Below are positions 28,433 to 39,380 of a DNA stretch of 64,000 bases, one piece after another. The stretch lies in NCBI GenBank assembly GCA_937625935.1, contig OW569393.1, positions 186,001 to 250,000 on the forward strand, given 5' to 3'. The position numbers and the translations under genes are program-made. Below the pieces are notes generated by a model. The model saw only the letters and a list, made by a program, of their open reading frames with translations. It did not search any database and had not been told where the DNA came from. The DNA comes from Tetramitus jugosus. Lineage: Eukaryota; Heterolobosea; Eutetramitea; Acrasida; Vahlkampfiidae. The number at the start of each line of letters is the position of its first letter. Positions within the stretch are counted from its first letter, which is position 1.

Positions 28433-30886
28433 TCACATGATCAGAATCTGTTTGGTTCTTGCTTTGGCCAGTAGAGATTCCAGGAATAGAACAAAACGAT
28501 TTCCTTGGCTGGTGATGCTTGGAGTTGCTCCATCGTCATCTGTTAGCTCAGAGCTAGTGTGGTTGTTGTCAGTGTATGATAGACTTTCGTGTATATCACT
28601 ATGCAACAGAGACATTTGGATAATAAAATCCAAGAATTCATTGAAAATGAGTTCTCTGTTCATTAGTGAGTCACGAGCTTCTTCAGACATGTCATCTATA
28701 TGTTTATCGAATAGTGACAACACTGTTCGTAAGGGTAATGTACGGTCTCCAATGAATCCTAATTCATGAATCATTCTCAGACATTGCTTCACAGTCACAG
28801 TCATGTCTGATGAGTGCCTCTGAATCATTACACCTCCTGCAAGCCGTCGATGATAGTGGAGGAAAAGTTGTTGCAGATCATTGAAGGAACGATTGATTGC
28901 CTCTTCAAATACCATCTTCTGAGAAATAAATAAGGTGTTCTCGGGCGTGGGTGCTTGGATACTGCTTGAAAATGATGGAAGAATATCCTTTTCTATCAAA
29001 GTCTCACACTTATCGTATAATGATACTGACTCTGAGGAGTATAAGGCCGAGGCTATTCGCACTAATGACTCAACAAAACCTCTGAATCGAATCTTGTTCT
29101 GGGAATTGTGATAGTCAGTGGCGTCCTTTGTGTTCATTCCTCCATTGAGTGCAACTTGAGCACTCATTCTTCTCTGTGTGGATAAGATTGGCTTAAGTGG
29201 ACCTTGAGATGTTTTCTCAGGTTCTCCAAATCGAACTACTTGAACCTTTGGCTGGGCTAACTCACCCTTCTTACTTCTAGAATGGATAAAGATACGACCA
29301 ATGTCAGCAAAGGAAAGTCGCTTGTTTCCGATGATATTGCAGTCTTTTGCAAATTTCCAATATTGATACAAGCTCAAGTCAGAGTACTTTGAAAGAACGA
29401 TTTGTCGCTCCACAAGCTCAACTCTACTTCCTACCGAACTAAGGTCCAGTTGCGAAGTGTTCTTTGTTGCGAGTCGAACATCGGTTTCTGTGCGTTTCAG
29501 AGTTTTTGTCGGGATGTCTATGAATACCTCGTATTCCTGTGCTTGTTGATTCACTTTCCTAACCTCAGGCGTCACTCCATATCGAGAGTAATGCTGGAAA
29601 ATGTTCTTCAATTTTTGGAGATGTCTGACAATGAGGCGTTGAATTAAGGAAATGTCATCTTGAGTGCCGTACTTGACCAAGATATCTTGTACATATAATG
29701 GTACATAGGTTGGATCTGAATTAGCCTCACTAGTGAGTGAAGAACTTGTTTTCATGTCAGTTTCAACTCCAACTCGATTCACTTCTGAGGCTGCAATAAA
29801 TCCCTCCTCGTCCAATGTTTCAATAATCTTATCTATTTCAAATATACATTGTTTAACTATGCCATTCCCCGAAGTGTACTTTCCCTTTCCATGCTATAAT
29901 ACATGTAATGTGTTAATAACCAAGGTCTCAAAGAGAAGTTAGTAGCAACAAACCAAATCACACACCTTCATATTGTTTTGCCAGCATCCTTCGTATTTTG
30001 AACCGTCAGCATAGTAGAAAACACCATATCCTTCTCGCTGACCATTAACAAAGTCTCCCTCATAATAATTGCATGTCTCATTAGATACATTGAGGTACAT
30101 AAGCTTTCCTTTCCCATGCGGTTTTCCATCCTGCCAATTTCCTTCGTACTCTTCATTGTTCAAATACCACCGCATTATGCCGTATCCTTGAATTCTATCC
30201 TCCCTCCACTCTCCATCATAACAATTGCCAGATTTGTAGTACATGATTCCTCTCCCATGTCTCTCATTGTCTTTGAACTCTCCCGTGTAGACTTGTCCTG
30301 GACAATATGTCAACTTACCATGTCCGCATCGCCTTCCATCTCTCCATTCACCTTCATACACTGCTCCAGTGTTTCCATTCTTGAAGAAGCCATACCCATC
30401 TCTCATTCCATTGACCAAATTCCCCTCATAGAAACTACCATCGCCCCACTCTAACCTTCCTTGGCCAGTCATCTCGTTATCCATCAATGTACCTTCAAAC
30501 AATTGACCATCACTCCAGCGAATCGAACCATGATTATTCATCATACCCTTTGTTAGTTGACCATTGTAGGCAAAACCCAATGAATTGAGCGCATGCTGAG
30601 TACTTTGAATTGTTGACACTTCTTCCATTGAGTGCACTACAATTTCTTCCTTCGACTCCCTGGCAATGTCATGGTAGAATGAGAAATTTCCTGAGCCTTC
30701 AAAGTATCCAAGCGTATCTCTTGTTCCCTCATAGCTAGGAAACATGGAATTTAACAGAGAAATATCAATTGGATACTCTATCTGTTCTTCTTCTTCCTCT
30801 TGTTCATACTCGTCCTCTGTTTCATATTCCTCTGTTTCTTCCTCAGTGTTTAGTAGTTCTGTTTCATGTACGTCTGAATCGTTCAT
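28433..30886 (-). CDS. MORN-repeat radial spoke protein, RSPH10B-like, two exons
   Basis: Exon 1 runs from the ATG at 30886 to 29966, and exon 2 is 29893-28433; the 72-nt intron (donor GTGTGT, acceptor TTATAG) is phase 0. The junction ...EGCWQNNMK|HGKGKYTSGNG splits a MORN motif and restores it exactly. About 793 aa. An acidic N-terminus (EEETEEYETEDEYEQEEEEE) is followed by about nine MORN repeats (YEGEWRDGRRCGHGKLTY and similar). The C-terminal half has the RSPH10B-type pattern YQYWKFAKDCNI...LSFADIGRIF... and FRGFVESLVRIASALY. RSPH10B homologues occur in radial spokes of motile flagella. The same frame is open to 30997 but begins with TTG there and runs into the neighbouring transporter gene. 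Confidence 0.85.
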
Positions 30887-30989
30887 AAGTTCTTCGCAAT
30901 TGTCTCTCGCATTAAATCTCTGTAGATGAAGTGGCGCGAAAACCTGACAGATGAGCGTTCGATGCCAAAATTTTTCATCTTTACTGATA

Positions 30990-32825
30990 TTAGCCAAAAA
31001 TCATTAATTCAGTGACAAGCACAATGCTTACAAACAGAATGACCAGTGGTGTGATACATAGAGCATATTTTGTAAATGTGAAGCTGCTCATTCCTTTAGT
31101 GGCATTTAAGTCCCTAAGAATACCAATCCACAACAAACCTGCCAAAGCACCAATCAATGTAAAGTTTGCGCCTAGATTACTTCCTACGACGAGTGACAAC
31201 ATGGCACCTTGCTGAACTGCTTTGTGTGAACTAGAAAACAGCTTCACAAAACTTGGATCATGCAGTAGAGTAGTGAAGAGGATCGTCATTGGTTGATTAT
31301 TCATCATATTACATGCCAAGAAGCTTAAGATTGAAATGGAGAAGACCATGATGCTGACAGAACCTAGTTTTTGGGCAAAACTCAGCTCAGTTCCAGTCGC
31401 CATTGTCATTTCAAATACCTTACACATCGTTTGAGCCAACAAACTAACCAGATTGTACTTTGCTAACAGCTCAACAATGATGAACATTGAAAACACAAAA
31501 GGAACAATCTTCCATGGCATACGACTCATCACAGTCCATGTTATACGCTTGCCCAGTCGGCTCCACCATAAACTCAGACTCCTCGAACGAATCAATTCTA
31601 CTAAGTCGATAACAAGATCAATCAATAGAAACAGAACACCAAAGCCAACACAAATCATCCAAGTTCTCACGGCCTTAATATTTGTTAATGTTGCCAAGCT
31701 GGTCAAGCAAACAATCAGCAAGATTGACTTTAGAATAGCCATCTTCTTGTCCAATGATACTGACATTGAATGACTACTATCCAATGCATTATTTTTGTCA
31801 TCTTCTGTGTTCTCTTGTGGATTCTCCTCATCCGTACCACTATGGCTTGAATCTTCATGCAGCAATTCAATCTTGTCCGGTATCTGTTTCCTGAAAATAA
31901 AATACGACAATCCAAAGGTTGACATTCCAGCGACAAACGCAGGCAAAGCCATCCACAAGAAATAATTCAAGAAACTAAAGTTGTAAGCCTCTGCTACGAT
32001 AATATTCGTAGGATTACCAATCTTTAGAGTAATGCTCCATACGTTGGCCAAGAAGAATTGAGTTGTTACAAATGGAATGGGATCCAAATTCTTGGTTTGC
32101 CTTGCCGTGTAACACAAGATGGGAGTCACAGTCAAAATCACAATGTCATTACTTGTAACAACGGTCAAAATACTCGTGAAGACGGAAAAGGCAACAAACA
32201 GCTTCTTTCCAGAGTCTTTGGCTCGTTTCACAATTTCCTGAGCCAAATACTGAAACAAAAATGTTGTATCCAATGAGATACACACATAGGCAAGAGACAT
32301 AAACAGCAATACAATTGTATATGGCTGTAAATACTCATTGCCAACAACACCTCTCCACAAAATAGCTGGAGACAGCGTAGTAGTGCACAACAAGAGCAAC
32401 AAAATCAGCACAGGAGCAGTTCCTACATCTAACGTAATGTACCACAGATACTTTTGATGCCATTTCAACACTGGTGGACTTTCTTGCTGCAAGGAAGTAG
32501 TGCTTTGTTGTAGCTCTTGAAGTTTTTCGTCTTCATGGTGAAGAGATGGCCTTGTTGAGTACCCTATTGGTGGAAGAGCTGAAGCTTCGACAATCGCACT
32601 GTCGCCCAGAGCTACATCGTCAAACTTCTCGTTCGCTTCGCGCTCGATGACGCCTTCCGACATCGTAGACGATTCGCGCAATTGTTTCGCCGAATTTTTT
32701 CGCTCCACATACCAATTGTAAAAATGAAACATGATTGGAATTCTGGGGCTTGTGATCACGAGAGCAATCGTGGCAATGAAAGCTACGAGCGAAATGTACG
32801 AGTGAACACTCAACGAAACAACCAT
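30990..32825 (-). CDS. ArsB/Lsi2-type (IT superfamily) anion transporter
   Basis: This 611-aa polytopic membrane protein starts at the ATG at 32825, with about 11-12 predicted membrane segments. Family signatures are present: TVVTSNDIVILTVTPILCY and KIGNPTNIIVA in the first half, and CNMMNNQPMTILF and VGSNLGANFTLIGALAG in the second, the two inverted hairpin regions of ion-transporter proteins. A long hydrophilic insert (about 32560-32700) and a central acidic loop (about 31790-31870; DSSHSGTDEENPQEN) are cytoplasmic in the usual topology. Relatives move arsenite, silicic acid or sodium-coupled anions, and the substrate here cannot be told from sequence. The C-terminus ends 104 bp from the ATG of the MORN gene. 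Confidence 0.88.
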   Translation of the reverse strand: MVVSLSVHSYISLVAFIATIALVITSPRIPIMFHFYNWYVERKNSAKQLRESSTMSEGVIEREANEKFDDVALGDSAIVEASALPPIGYSTRPSLHHEDEKLQELQQSTTSLQQESPPVLKWHQKYLWYITLDVGTAPVLILLLLLCTTTLSPAILWRGVVGNEYLQPYTIVLLFMSLAYVCISLDTTFLFQYLAQEIVKRAKDSGKKLFVAFSVFTSILTVVTSNDIVILTVTPILCYTARQTKNLDPIPFVTTQFFLANVWSITLKIGNPTNIIVAEAYNFSFLNYFLWMALPAFVAGMSTFGLSYFIFRKQIPDKIELLHEDSSHSGTDEENPQENTEDDKNNALDSSHSMSVSLDKKMAILKSILLIVCLTSLATLTNIKAVRTWMICVGFGVLFLLIDLVIDLVELIRSRSLSLWWSRLGKRITWTVMSRMPWKIVPFVFSMFIIVELLAKYNLVSLLAQTMCKVFEMTMATGTELSFAQKLGSVSIMVFSISILSFLACNMMNNQPMTILFTTLLHDPSFVKLFSSSHKAVQQGAMLSLVVGSNLGANFTLIGALAGLLWIGILRDLNATKGMSSFTFTKYALCITPLVILFVSIVLVTELMIFG

Positions 32826-32987
32826 TTGCCGCCTTTTTTGAAATGTTGTTTTTTTGTTTCGCGGCGGCGAAAATGATCATCGGAGAAAATTGGAGTACCT
32901 CCAAGGTATTAATTTTTGGTCAACCCAGTTGTGGGTATGAAGGAGATGCTATTTTTTTATTCCGTGATGTTGTTCAGTCAAAACCTT

Positions 32988-34373
32988 TTACATCTTGCTG
33001 AGAACATTGTACAATCCATCGGCAATTCGTTCAAATTGTTCCTGAGTGGTAACAAAGGATGGTGCCAAGTCAATGACCTTTTCATTCATGGCAGCGTGAA
33101 CAACCACGTGCTCTTCTTTGAGCATCTTGGACTCAACATCCTTGGCACACTTTTCCTTTAACTCGATACCAATCAATAGACCTGCTCCTCTCACGTCCTT
33201 GACAATCGGGAGTTCCAACAATCGGTTCATGAGCATTGAGAGGAACTTGTAACCCTTCTCAGCACAGACTGAAACCAAATTCTCTTCTTCCATAATCTCC
33301 AAGTTCTTTAGAGCAACAGCACAACATGTCGCATGAGAAGCATAGGTATAGTCGTGCTTGAATGGTTCATCAGAAGACTCTTCGAACACTCCTCCCTTTA
33401 CCTTGTCACTCAGAATGACACCACCCACGGGTAAATAACCAGAGGAAACACCCTTTGCAAAGGTGATGATGTCCGGATGGACTCCCCAGTGTTCCATCGC
33501 GAACCACTTGCCAGTCTTACCAAATCCTGTCATCACCTCATCAGCAATCATCAAAATATTGTACTTGTCACAGATTTGACGGGCGAGAGGGTAAAAATCA
33601 TCGTGAGGAATGACGGCACCACCATCTCCTTGGATAGGTTCAAACAAGAAACAAGCAATCTTTTGTTCTCCACCGTTCTTCACAATGGCCTCTTCCAATT
33701 TTCTTGCCGCGGCTTGTCCCAATGATTCTTCATGTTTGACGTCTGACATGGGGAAGAAATTAGGATTTGGGAAATCAATGTGAACAAAATTGTCACTCTT
33801 TCCTCCGGTCACTCTCTCCACACCATAACTTGAGATTGTTGTGTTGGCAGACATGGGCAACATTGTTGAACCATGATAACTGTTACAGAAAGAGACCATT
33901 CTTGTCTTGTCCTTCATTCCCTTGTTACTAAAGTAGCGCAATACAAAATGATAGGCTGCTTCATTTGCTTCACTTCCACCCGAAGTTAAAAACACAGAGC
34001 TCATTTCAGGGAATGCCTTCCTTGCAATCTTTACAATTTTTTCCGTCAAACGAATTGAATTTGGATTAGAGTAACCAGCCAGTGTTGCCATGAATTCTAA
34101 TTGTGACATTTGGTCATAGGCCGCTTGAGCCATCTCCTTCCTTCCATGACCAATATGATTACAAAATAGTCCTCCGATACCATCGACATACTCTTGTCCA
34201 TTCACATCCTTGAGCAATGAACCTTGACCAGATTGCCAAATCACTTCATCGCACTGATCCTTTGGCCTTGACATTCCATGTAGTTGGAAATCAAAGTCGG
34301 TCTTCTTCAATTGTTGTTCTCCGAATTCAGTCTTCTTTTCAGCTGTTCTTGAAGTCTCTCCTTTCTCTACCAT
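32988..34373 (-). CDS. Class III (omega) aminotransferase, PLP-dependent
   Basis: This 461-aa protein starts at the ATG at 34373. It has the class III hallmark sequence IADEVMTGFGKTGKWFAME...DIITFAKGVSSGYLPVG, whose Lys in FAKG forms the Schiff base with pyridoxal phosphate. Other fold elements are VDGIGGLFCNHIGHG, FLTSGGSEANEAA, FCNSYHGST, FEPIQGDGG and RGAGLLIGIEL. Members transfer amino groups between omega-amino acids (beta-alanine, GABA, taurine, putrescine) and pyruvate or 2-oxoglutarate; the exact substrate is undetermined. No obvious mitochondrial presequence: the N-terminus is charged and Lys/Glu-rich. Length is normal for the family. Confidence 0.95.
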   Translation of the reverse strand: MVEKGETSRTAEKKTEFGEQQLKKTDFDFQLHGMSRPKDQCDEVIWQSGQGSLLKDVNGQEYVDGIGGLFCNHIGHGRKEMAQAAYDQMSQLEFMATLAGYSNPNSIRLTEKIVKIARKAFPEMSSVFLTSGGSEANEAAYHFVLRYFSNKGMKDKTRMVSFCNSYHGSTMLPMSANTTISSYGVERVTGGKSDNFVHIDFPNPNFFPMSDVKHEESLGQAAARKLEEAIVKNGGEQKIACFLFEPIQGDGGAVIPHDDFYPLARQICDKYNILMIADEVMTGFGKTGKWFAMEHWGVHPDIITFAKGVSSGYLPVGGVILSDKVKGGVFEESSDEPFKHDYTYASHATCCAVALKNLEIMEEENLVSVCAEKGYKFLSMLMNRLLELPIVKDVRGAGLLIGIELKEKCAKDVESKMLKEEHVVVHAAMNEKVIDLAPSFVTTQEQFERIADGLYNVLSKM

Positions 34374-34717
34374 TCTGCTTTTCCTCCTTTGTTGAGTGTA
34401 TTCGTTTGAATAGGTCTGTGCAAAGGTGGCACTTTTGTACCTTCGGACTTGTTCTTGTGATCCATCGACTCAGATCCGACTTGCAAAAAAGATAAAAATA
34501 TGGCCAACTCAATCATATTTTTGATCAACTCACTGTAGATGCGCAAAAAATGACAGTACGACGTTGTAAACTCTATTGCTTTACAAAAAATGTTTGGCCA
34601 TTCTTTGACATCAACTTGACATCCAGAAAGCCACATGTTATGAATTCCTGAAACAGAGCATGAATAACGAAGAGGCAGGACGCCTCAAATCAATTTTGAA
34701 ACATCCACATTGATAGA
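34374..34717. other. Intergenic, 344 bp
   Basis: This spacer separates two minus-strand genes and should hold the aminotransferase promoter. A 89-codon minus frame overlaps the aminotransferase start in another frame and has no recognisable motif. Nothing else seen. Confidence 0.5.
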
Positions 34718-37603
34718 TCATTTCTTGTTTACGTGAATCAAGTTTGGGATCGCAATTCTTTCACAATTCTTGCGTCTCCGTTCAAGCTCTATTGGATCAA
34801 GTTTGCCATCCTCGCGGTGCGCCAATGTTGTTGATGAAGACTTGAGAGCACTCATGGAAGGTGCGTTGTTTTCCTTGTGCGATCCGGTGGCTCCATTGAA
34901 TGAAATTCGGCTAAAACCTGGTGGGCCCATATTTGCAGCAGCAAAGTCCTCAATATCATCCAACAGATTTGGCAACTTGTTTGGTGCAAGTGAGGTCATG
35001 GATGGCTCATTGTTTTCCTTATGAGAACCAGTCGTTCCATTGAACGATATGCGACTAAAGCCAGGTGCTACACTGTTTGCTGCTTCAAAATCGCTCATGC
35101 CATCAAACACATTGAGATTCTTGGATGAATCTGAAGGCTTGATAGACAGTGCATCGTGATCCTTTTGTGTAGCAGTCCCTCCATTGAACGATAGGTGACT
35201 GAGTCCGGGTGCAACATTGATTGGCCCACTAAATTCACCCATGTCATCGAGTAGCGGCATCGGGCCACGTTCCTTTTCTTTGCCAGTTGTTGTTCCAACA
35301 GACTCTTTTTCGCACGTGGATTCATTCACGCTCTTTTGGACACTACGAGGCTTCTCCAAGAAAGCAAAGCTCGTTGTTTTGGAATCCTTTCCCTTGGAAA
35401 TCCAATCTCTCAAGCGATCCCTCGTTTTTGAACCACCAGCATCAGCAACAGTGACGGCACCAACCGTTGCCGTTCCTTCCACTGTCGGTGTCGTCGGTGT
35501 AGTTGTTGTTGTTGCTGTTGTTGTCTCACTTTGAGCGAGAGAACTCATGGATGGTGCATTCAATTCCTTGTGCGATCCAGTGATTCCATTAAAATTAATT
35601 CGGCTGCCTCCAGGTGCAGCCATATCACCACCAAACTCTTCGTCAAACAGTGGAATCGGATCCTTGTCCGACATTCCCTTCATCCTCAACAATGAAGATG
35701 ATGTCGATGATGATTGTCCAACCAGTGTTGCACTCTTTTCACCACCTTGTTCACCATCCCGACCACCACTACGATCATCGTCGTGTTGATCTTCAGATTT
35801 TTCACTCATTGTCGTGGAAGTGAATTGACGCGAATTCACTGCTGCTTGATGAGGAGAATATGGCTTGAATGGAGTTGAACCAGCACCACGTTCATTGACC
35901 AAATTTCGGAAACTTTGCCACGTGTTACTGCCCTGCGTTCCCTGCTTTTGCTGCTGTGCCTGTGCTGGATAACTCTTTACCATAGGATTACCACTACCAC
36001 TACTACTACTACTACTGATTGGAGAGATTGGAGTATTGATTGGTCGAAGAAGCATTGATGATGGAGTGGGAGGAGTGAGTCCACCTGATACTGGAACAAC
36101 GTCCTTATTGCCAGTCATTGGTGATGGAGATTGACCATTGAATGAAATTCGACCGAGTCCATTTGATGCTTGTGCAGAATTCATTGAATAATTATGATTG
36201 GATGATACTGATAATGATGATACAGATGATACAGATGGTGATGATGATGATGGAGAGGCAAAGGATGACACATTTTTTGAATCCAAAAATGGATGATCAG
36301 AATTGGATGATGATACTGTTGGTGCTGTTGGTGCTGTTGGAGGTGCTCTTGATGTTCTAAACAAATCAAATCCTCCTCCTCTACTACTATTACTACTACT
36401 ATTACTACTACTATTACTATTACTATAATTCGTATGGTTATTATGATGATGTTGTTGTTGTTGTGATGATGATGATGGATAGGAATGATGTGATGGTTGT
36501 AATTGCATGGGAGGTAATGACTGATGAGAAGTATTTGGTGATGATAATTTCATTCCATTAATGTTACTTGCACTTGGAGTAATAGAGTTAAACAATGATG
36601 ATGATGATGATGATGGTGTCGCTATCGTTGTTGTTGATGATGATGATGATGGTGAAGATGATGATGATTGTGGTGAAATGAGTCTCTTTTCATAAAAAGT
36701 TTGTTGTTGTGATGGTTGTTGTAGTTGTAGTTGTTGAGGTAGTTTGAATGGTACATAATTACGTAGAGTACTATTCATTGATGATGATGATGATGGATAG
36801 GATTCTGGTTGATGACGATATCGAACATAACTACTCTCACTATTATCACTCTTGTGGTGACTACGAGCTGCTTTTAATCGAAAATATCGTGCTACATGGG
36901 ATTCTTCTCCATGCTGTAGTTGTGATTGTGCTGGTTGTTGATAGCTTGATTGTTGTTGCCTTTGTTTTTGCTGCTGTTGTTGTTGCTGCTGTTGCTGTGC
37001 TTGTGCTTGCTGTTGCTGTTGCTGTTGTTCAGCTACGACTTCATTGAGTGATTTTCGTTGAAGTGTGTAAGCTCTTGGTCTCTTTGGTATTCTTGATCTT
37101 TTTCTTGTGGTCGTTGTAGCTTCATTCGTTGCTGTTGTTGATGATGATGATGAATCCAGAGCTACTCCTCCAGTAGCACTTTCATTTGCTACGACTGCCG
37201 TGGAAGCTACTGCACTTCCATGAGCAAACAACGACGATGATGATGATGACGAGGCAGTAGAATTGGCGGGAAACGGAGTATTATTATTATTATTAAATTG
37301 GGCAGTAGTAGGAGTATTATTTACAAAAGAAGCAGAAACGGCAGATGATTGATGATGATGAGTATGATTCAAAGCAACACCACCATTATTCGTCCGTTCA
37401 TGACCACTATTATTGATCACATTGTTGGATACAATCGGAGTATTGTTGTTGCTAGTCGTGGAATTATTATGATTGGGAGGAGTTGTTGTTGTTTTGGCGG
37501 GAACAGAAGGTTTGTTGGGTGCAGGAGAATAAACGTACCATCTTCTGCCTTCAGAGTCCTGAAGTTCACTCTCACGTTTTCTCTTGTTTGTTGTTGATCG
37601 CAT
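34718..37603 (-). CDS. Large Ser/Gln/Asn-rich low-complexity protein with a repeated SRISFNG motif
   Basis: This ~961-aa protein starts at the ATG at 37603 (RSTTNKRKRESELQ); the frame extends two codons further as TTG-GTG. The N-terminal two thirds consist of poly-Ser, poly-Gln, poly-Asn and poly-Thr tracts, encoded by trinucleotide runs (TGA/TGT/TTG repeats on the plus strand). Basic patches (NKRKRE, TTTRKRSRIPKRPR) look like nuclear localisation signals. The C-terminal third carries four clear copies and one weaker, more N-terminal copy of a ~30-residue motif, roughly [D/E]F-x(4-6)-APGFSRISFNG-x-TGSHKE-x-NAPSMSSL. No catalytic domain is seen. A nuclear or RNP role is inferred only from composition. 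The motif is not one I recognise. Confidence 0.75.
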   Translation of the reverse strand: MRSTTNKRKRESELQDSEGRRWYVYSPAPNKPSVPAKTTTTPPNHNNSTTSNNNTPIVSNNVINNSGHERTNNGGVALNHTHHHQSSAVSASFVNNTPTTAQFNNNNNTPFPANSTASSSSSSSLFAHGSAVASTAVVANESATGGVALDSSSSSTTATNEATTTTRKRSRIPKRPRAYTLQRKSLNEVVAEQQQQQQQAQAQQQQQQQQQQKQRQQQSSYQQPAQSQLQHGEESHVARYFRLKAARSHHKSDNSESSYVRYRHQPESYPSSSSSMNSTLRNYVPFKLPQQLQLQQPSQQQTFYEKRLISPQSSSSSPSSSSSTTTIATPSSSSSSLFNSITPSASNINGMKLSSPNTSHQSLPPMQLQPSHHSYPSSSSQQQQHHHNNHTNYSNSNSSSNSSSNSSRGGGFDLFRTSRAPPTAPTAPTVSSSNSDHPFLDSKNVSSFASPSSSSPSVSSVSSLSVSSNHNYSMNSAQASNGLGRISFNGQSPSPMTGNKDVVPVSGGLTPPTPSSMLLRPINTPISPISSSSSSGSGNPMVKSYPAQAQQQKQGTQGSNTWQSFRNLVNERGAGSTPFKPYSPHQAAVNSRQFTSTTMSEKSEDQHDDDRSGGRDGEQGGEKSATLVGQSSSTSSSLLRMKGMSDKDPIPLFDEEFGGDMAAPGGSRINFNGITGSHKELNAPSMSSLAQSETTTATTTTTPTTPTVEGTATVGAVTVADAGGSKTRDRLRDWISKGKDSKTTSFAFLEKPRSVQKSVNESTCEKESVGTTTGKEKERGPMPLLDDMGEFSGPINVAPGLSHLSFNGGTATQKDHDALSIKPSDSSKNLNVFDGMSDFEAANSVAPGFSRISFNGTTGSHKENNEPSMTSLAPNKLPNLLDDIEDFAAANMGPPGFSRISFNGATGSHKENNAPSMSALKSSSTTLAHREDGKLDPIELERRRKNCERIAIPNLIHVNKK

Positions 37604-38436
37604 CACCAAAATTTTTTTTCGTCAGTTTTGGTTGTTGCTTGCTGTTGTTATTGTATTGTTGTTATTATTGTTATTATTGTTGTTATGATTATTGTTGTGT
37701 TGAAATAATGCGTTGTTGTTGTTGCTTGTTGTTGCTAATGATGGTTGTTGGATGAAAATGATATTTTTTTTGGCTGCTTCTGGAAGGTTAGGTACGTATC
37801 TAGTGCAACTACTAGTGTCGAAAAAAAAAAGTAGTGTCTGTTTGGAGCAGGAACGGTTGCTTGTTGTGGGGTGAGGTCCCAGGGGGGAGGGTTGTTGGTC
37901 TGTTGTCGGCCGCGGTCCCAGTTTGGTGAATTTGGGTCTTTGAGAAAAAAAGGTGCTTTTTGCTCTCTTGGTGGAGACTCAAAAAAAAAAACGCTTTTTG
38001 GTTTGGCTTTTTGGAAAATGGCGTTTGTTTTCCGAGCAAGAAGATTATAGGTAGCTGTTGTGAGTGGGGGTTGTTTCGACTCGAGAGTTGCAGTCGTGAG
38101 ATGGGTATGGAGTGTTGTTTGTGGTGCTAGTAGTAGACGTCGTAGTAGTGTGTGACAACAAATTACAGCAGACGGGCGAGGGACTTGGTTAATTGGAAAA
38201 GCAAGGTGGGTTCTTTTTCTGTTTTTTGCTGGAGTTACCCAGGTTGAGTTTGATTTTGTTCAAAGAAGACAACAAACTGGCCAGGACACGTGATGTGCAC
38301 CTTCCAATGATGAGGGTCCCCCTAAACATAATTGGTTATTTTGGTAAACACCTGGAGAGGAAATTTGTTACCAAAACGAGAATTGGTGCACCAAAAAGGC
38401 TAATTGTTTTTTACTGGCGGGTTTCAGGATAATCCT
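37604..38436. other. Intergenic, 833 bp, with TTG/TTA microsatellite
   Basis: The region lies upstream of the Ser/Gln-rich gene and downstream of the SDR gene. Positions 37621-37745 are an imperfect trinucleotide run (TTG and TTA units on plus, so CAA/TAA in the transcript of the minus-strand gene), probably 5' UTR. Several A or T homopolymers of 8-10 nt occur at 37600-38000. Short frames here contain no motif. Confidence 0.5.
37621..37745. repeat. Imperfect TTG/TTA trinucleotide repeat
   Basis: Runs of TTGTTGTTATTATTG type cover about 125 bp just upstream of the Ser/Gln-rich gene. It continues the trinucleotide bias of that coding region into the presumed 5' UTR, consistent with replication slippage. 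Confidence 0.7.
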
Positions 38437-39380
38437 TCAAAAATTGATCCTCTTATTGTCATAAAAGAAGAGTCCAGAACCCGAAATCTCGTCATCTCTC
38501 GCAACAGCCAACCACACTGCGACTCTTGCTCCTTCTGCAGGAGTTCGAGGAGCGGCACTAGAACCCATATCGGTCGCACACCACCCAGGACAACACATAT
38601 TCACAGTAATTCCATTCTTTGCCAAACGTTTTGCCAACAGTCGACCATATCCGTTCAGTGCGACTTTACTGAATCGGTAGGTTGATTTGGGCCATCCTTG
38701 TTGTGCCACGTATTCCTCATCCTTACAATCAGCCTCAAAGTCCTTGACCAACTGATCAATTGACTCTTCAGTTAATTCTTCAGTCACATTCTTGAATGGT
38801 TGGACCTTTGGTTCGTTACCATTGGCCAACACACTGATTTGACTGCTGACAATTACAATTCTTGACCCATCAGGCAACAAACCGTTGTTGAGCAATGATT
38901 CAGTGATGCGCTTCACGCCCCAATAATTGACACTCAAAGTTTGGTGTGCAATTTCTGGATTGATTGAGGATCCCTTGCTTGCATATCCTGCATTGTTAAT
39001 AAGGACATTGATTTTTTGGCCTTGTTGCTTGAGTTGATTGACGAATTGAGTAACAGAGTCATCACTCGTGACGTCAAGCTTGACAACTTGAACATTGGAG
39101 GGAGAACCGAGCTTCAAGTAAGCTTCTTGTCCGTTGTGTTCATCTCTGGAAGCCAAAAGGATTTTCCATTGAGAGCTAACAGGGTTTTCCAACAATTGCT
39201 TGACAATTTCGAATCCAATTCCCTTGTTGGCGCCAGTGACTGTCGGTCAACAATTTTTGTAAACTTGCATTATTAGTTTACAATTCGTGCAAAAAAAAGT
39301 GCTACAAAAACAAGCTGTCACATTTTGGCAGCCAAAATTCAAAAGAACATACCTAAGGCAGTGAAATTTTGTTGAGACAT
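38437..39380 (-). CDS. Short-chain dehydrogenase/reductase, carbonyl-reductase-like, two exons
   Basis: Exon 1 is tiny (39380-39353, nine codons plus one base) and exon 2 is 39239-38437; a 113-nt GT-AG intron (donor GTATGT) lies in phase 1. The junction gives MSQQNFTAL|VTGANKGIGFEIV, restoring the nucleotide-binding TGxxxGIG motif; total 276 aa. Other SDR elements: LDVTSDD, INVLINNAGYA, catalytic Ser in IVIVSSQIS, and Tyr-x3-Lys in YRFSKVALN. TGANKGIG and the long loop before the Tyr are typical of the carbonyl-reductase (CBR1-like) branch, NADPH-dependent and cytosolic. The substrate is unknown. Confidence 0.93.

Noticed and set aside
34367-34636. Minus-strand 89-codon ORF before the aminotransferase
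   Set aside because: It overlaps the aminotransferase start in another frame and has no domain; it is probably 5' UTR/promoter.
36142-37047. Plus- and minus-strand Met/Val/His-rich ORFs in the Ser/Gln-rich gene
   Set aside because: They are alternative-frame readings of trinucleotide repeats.
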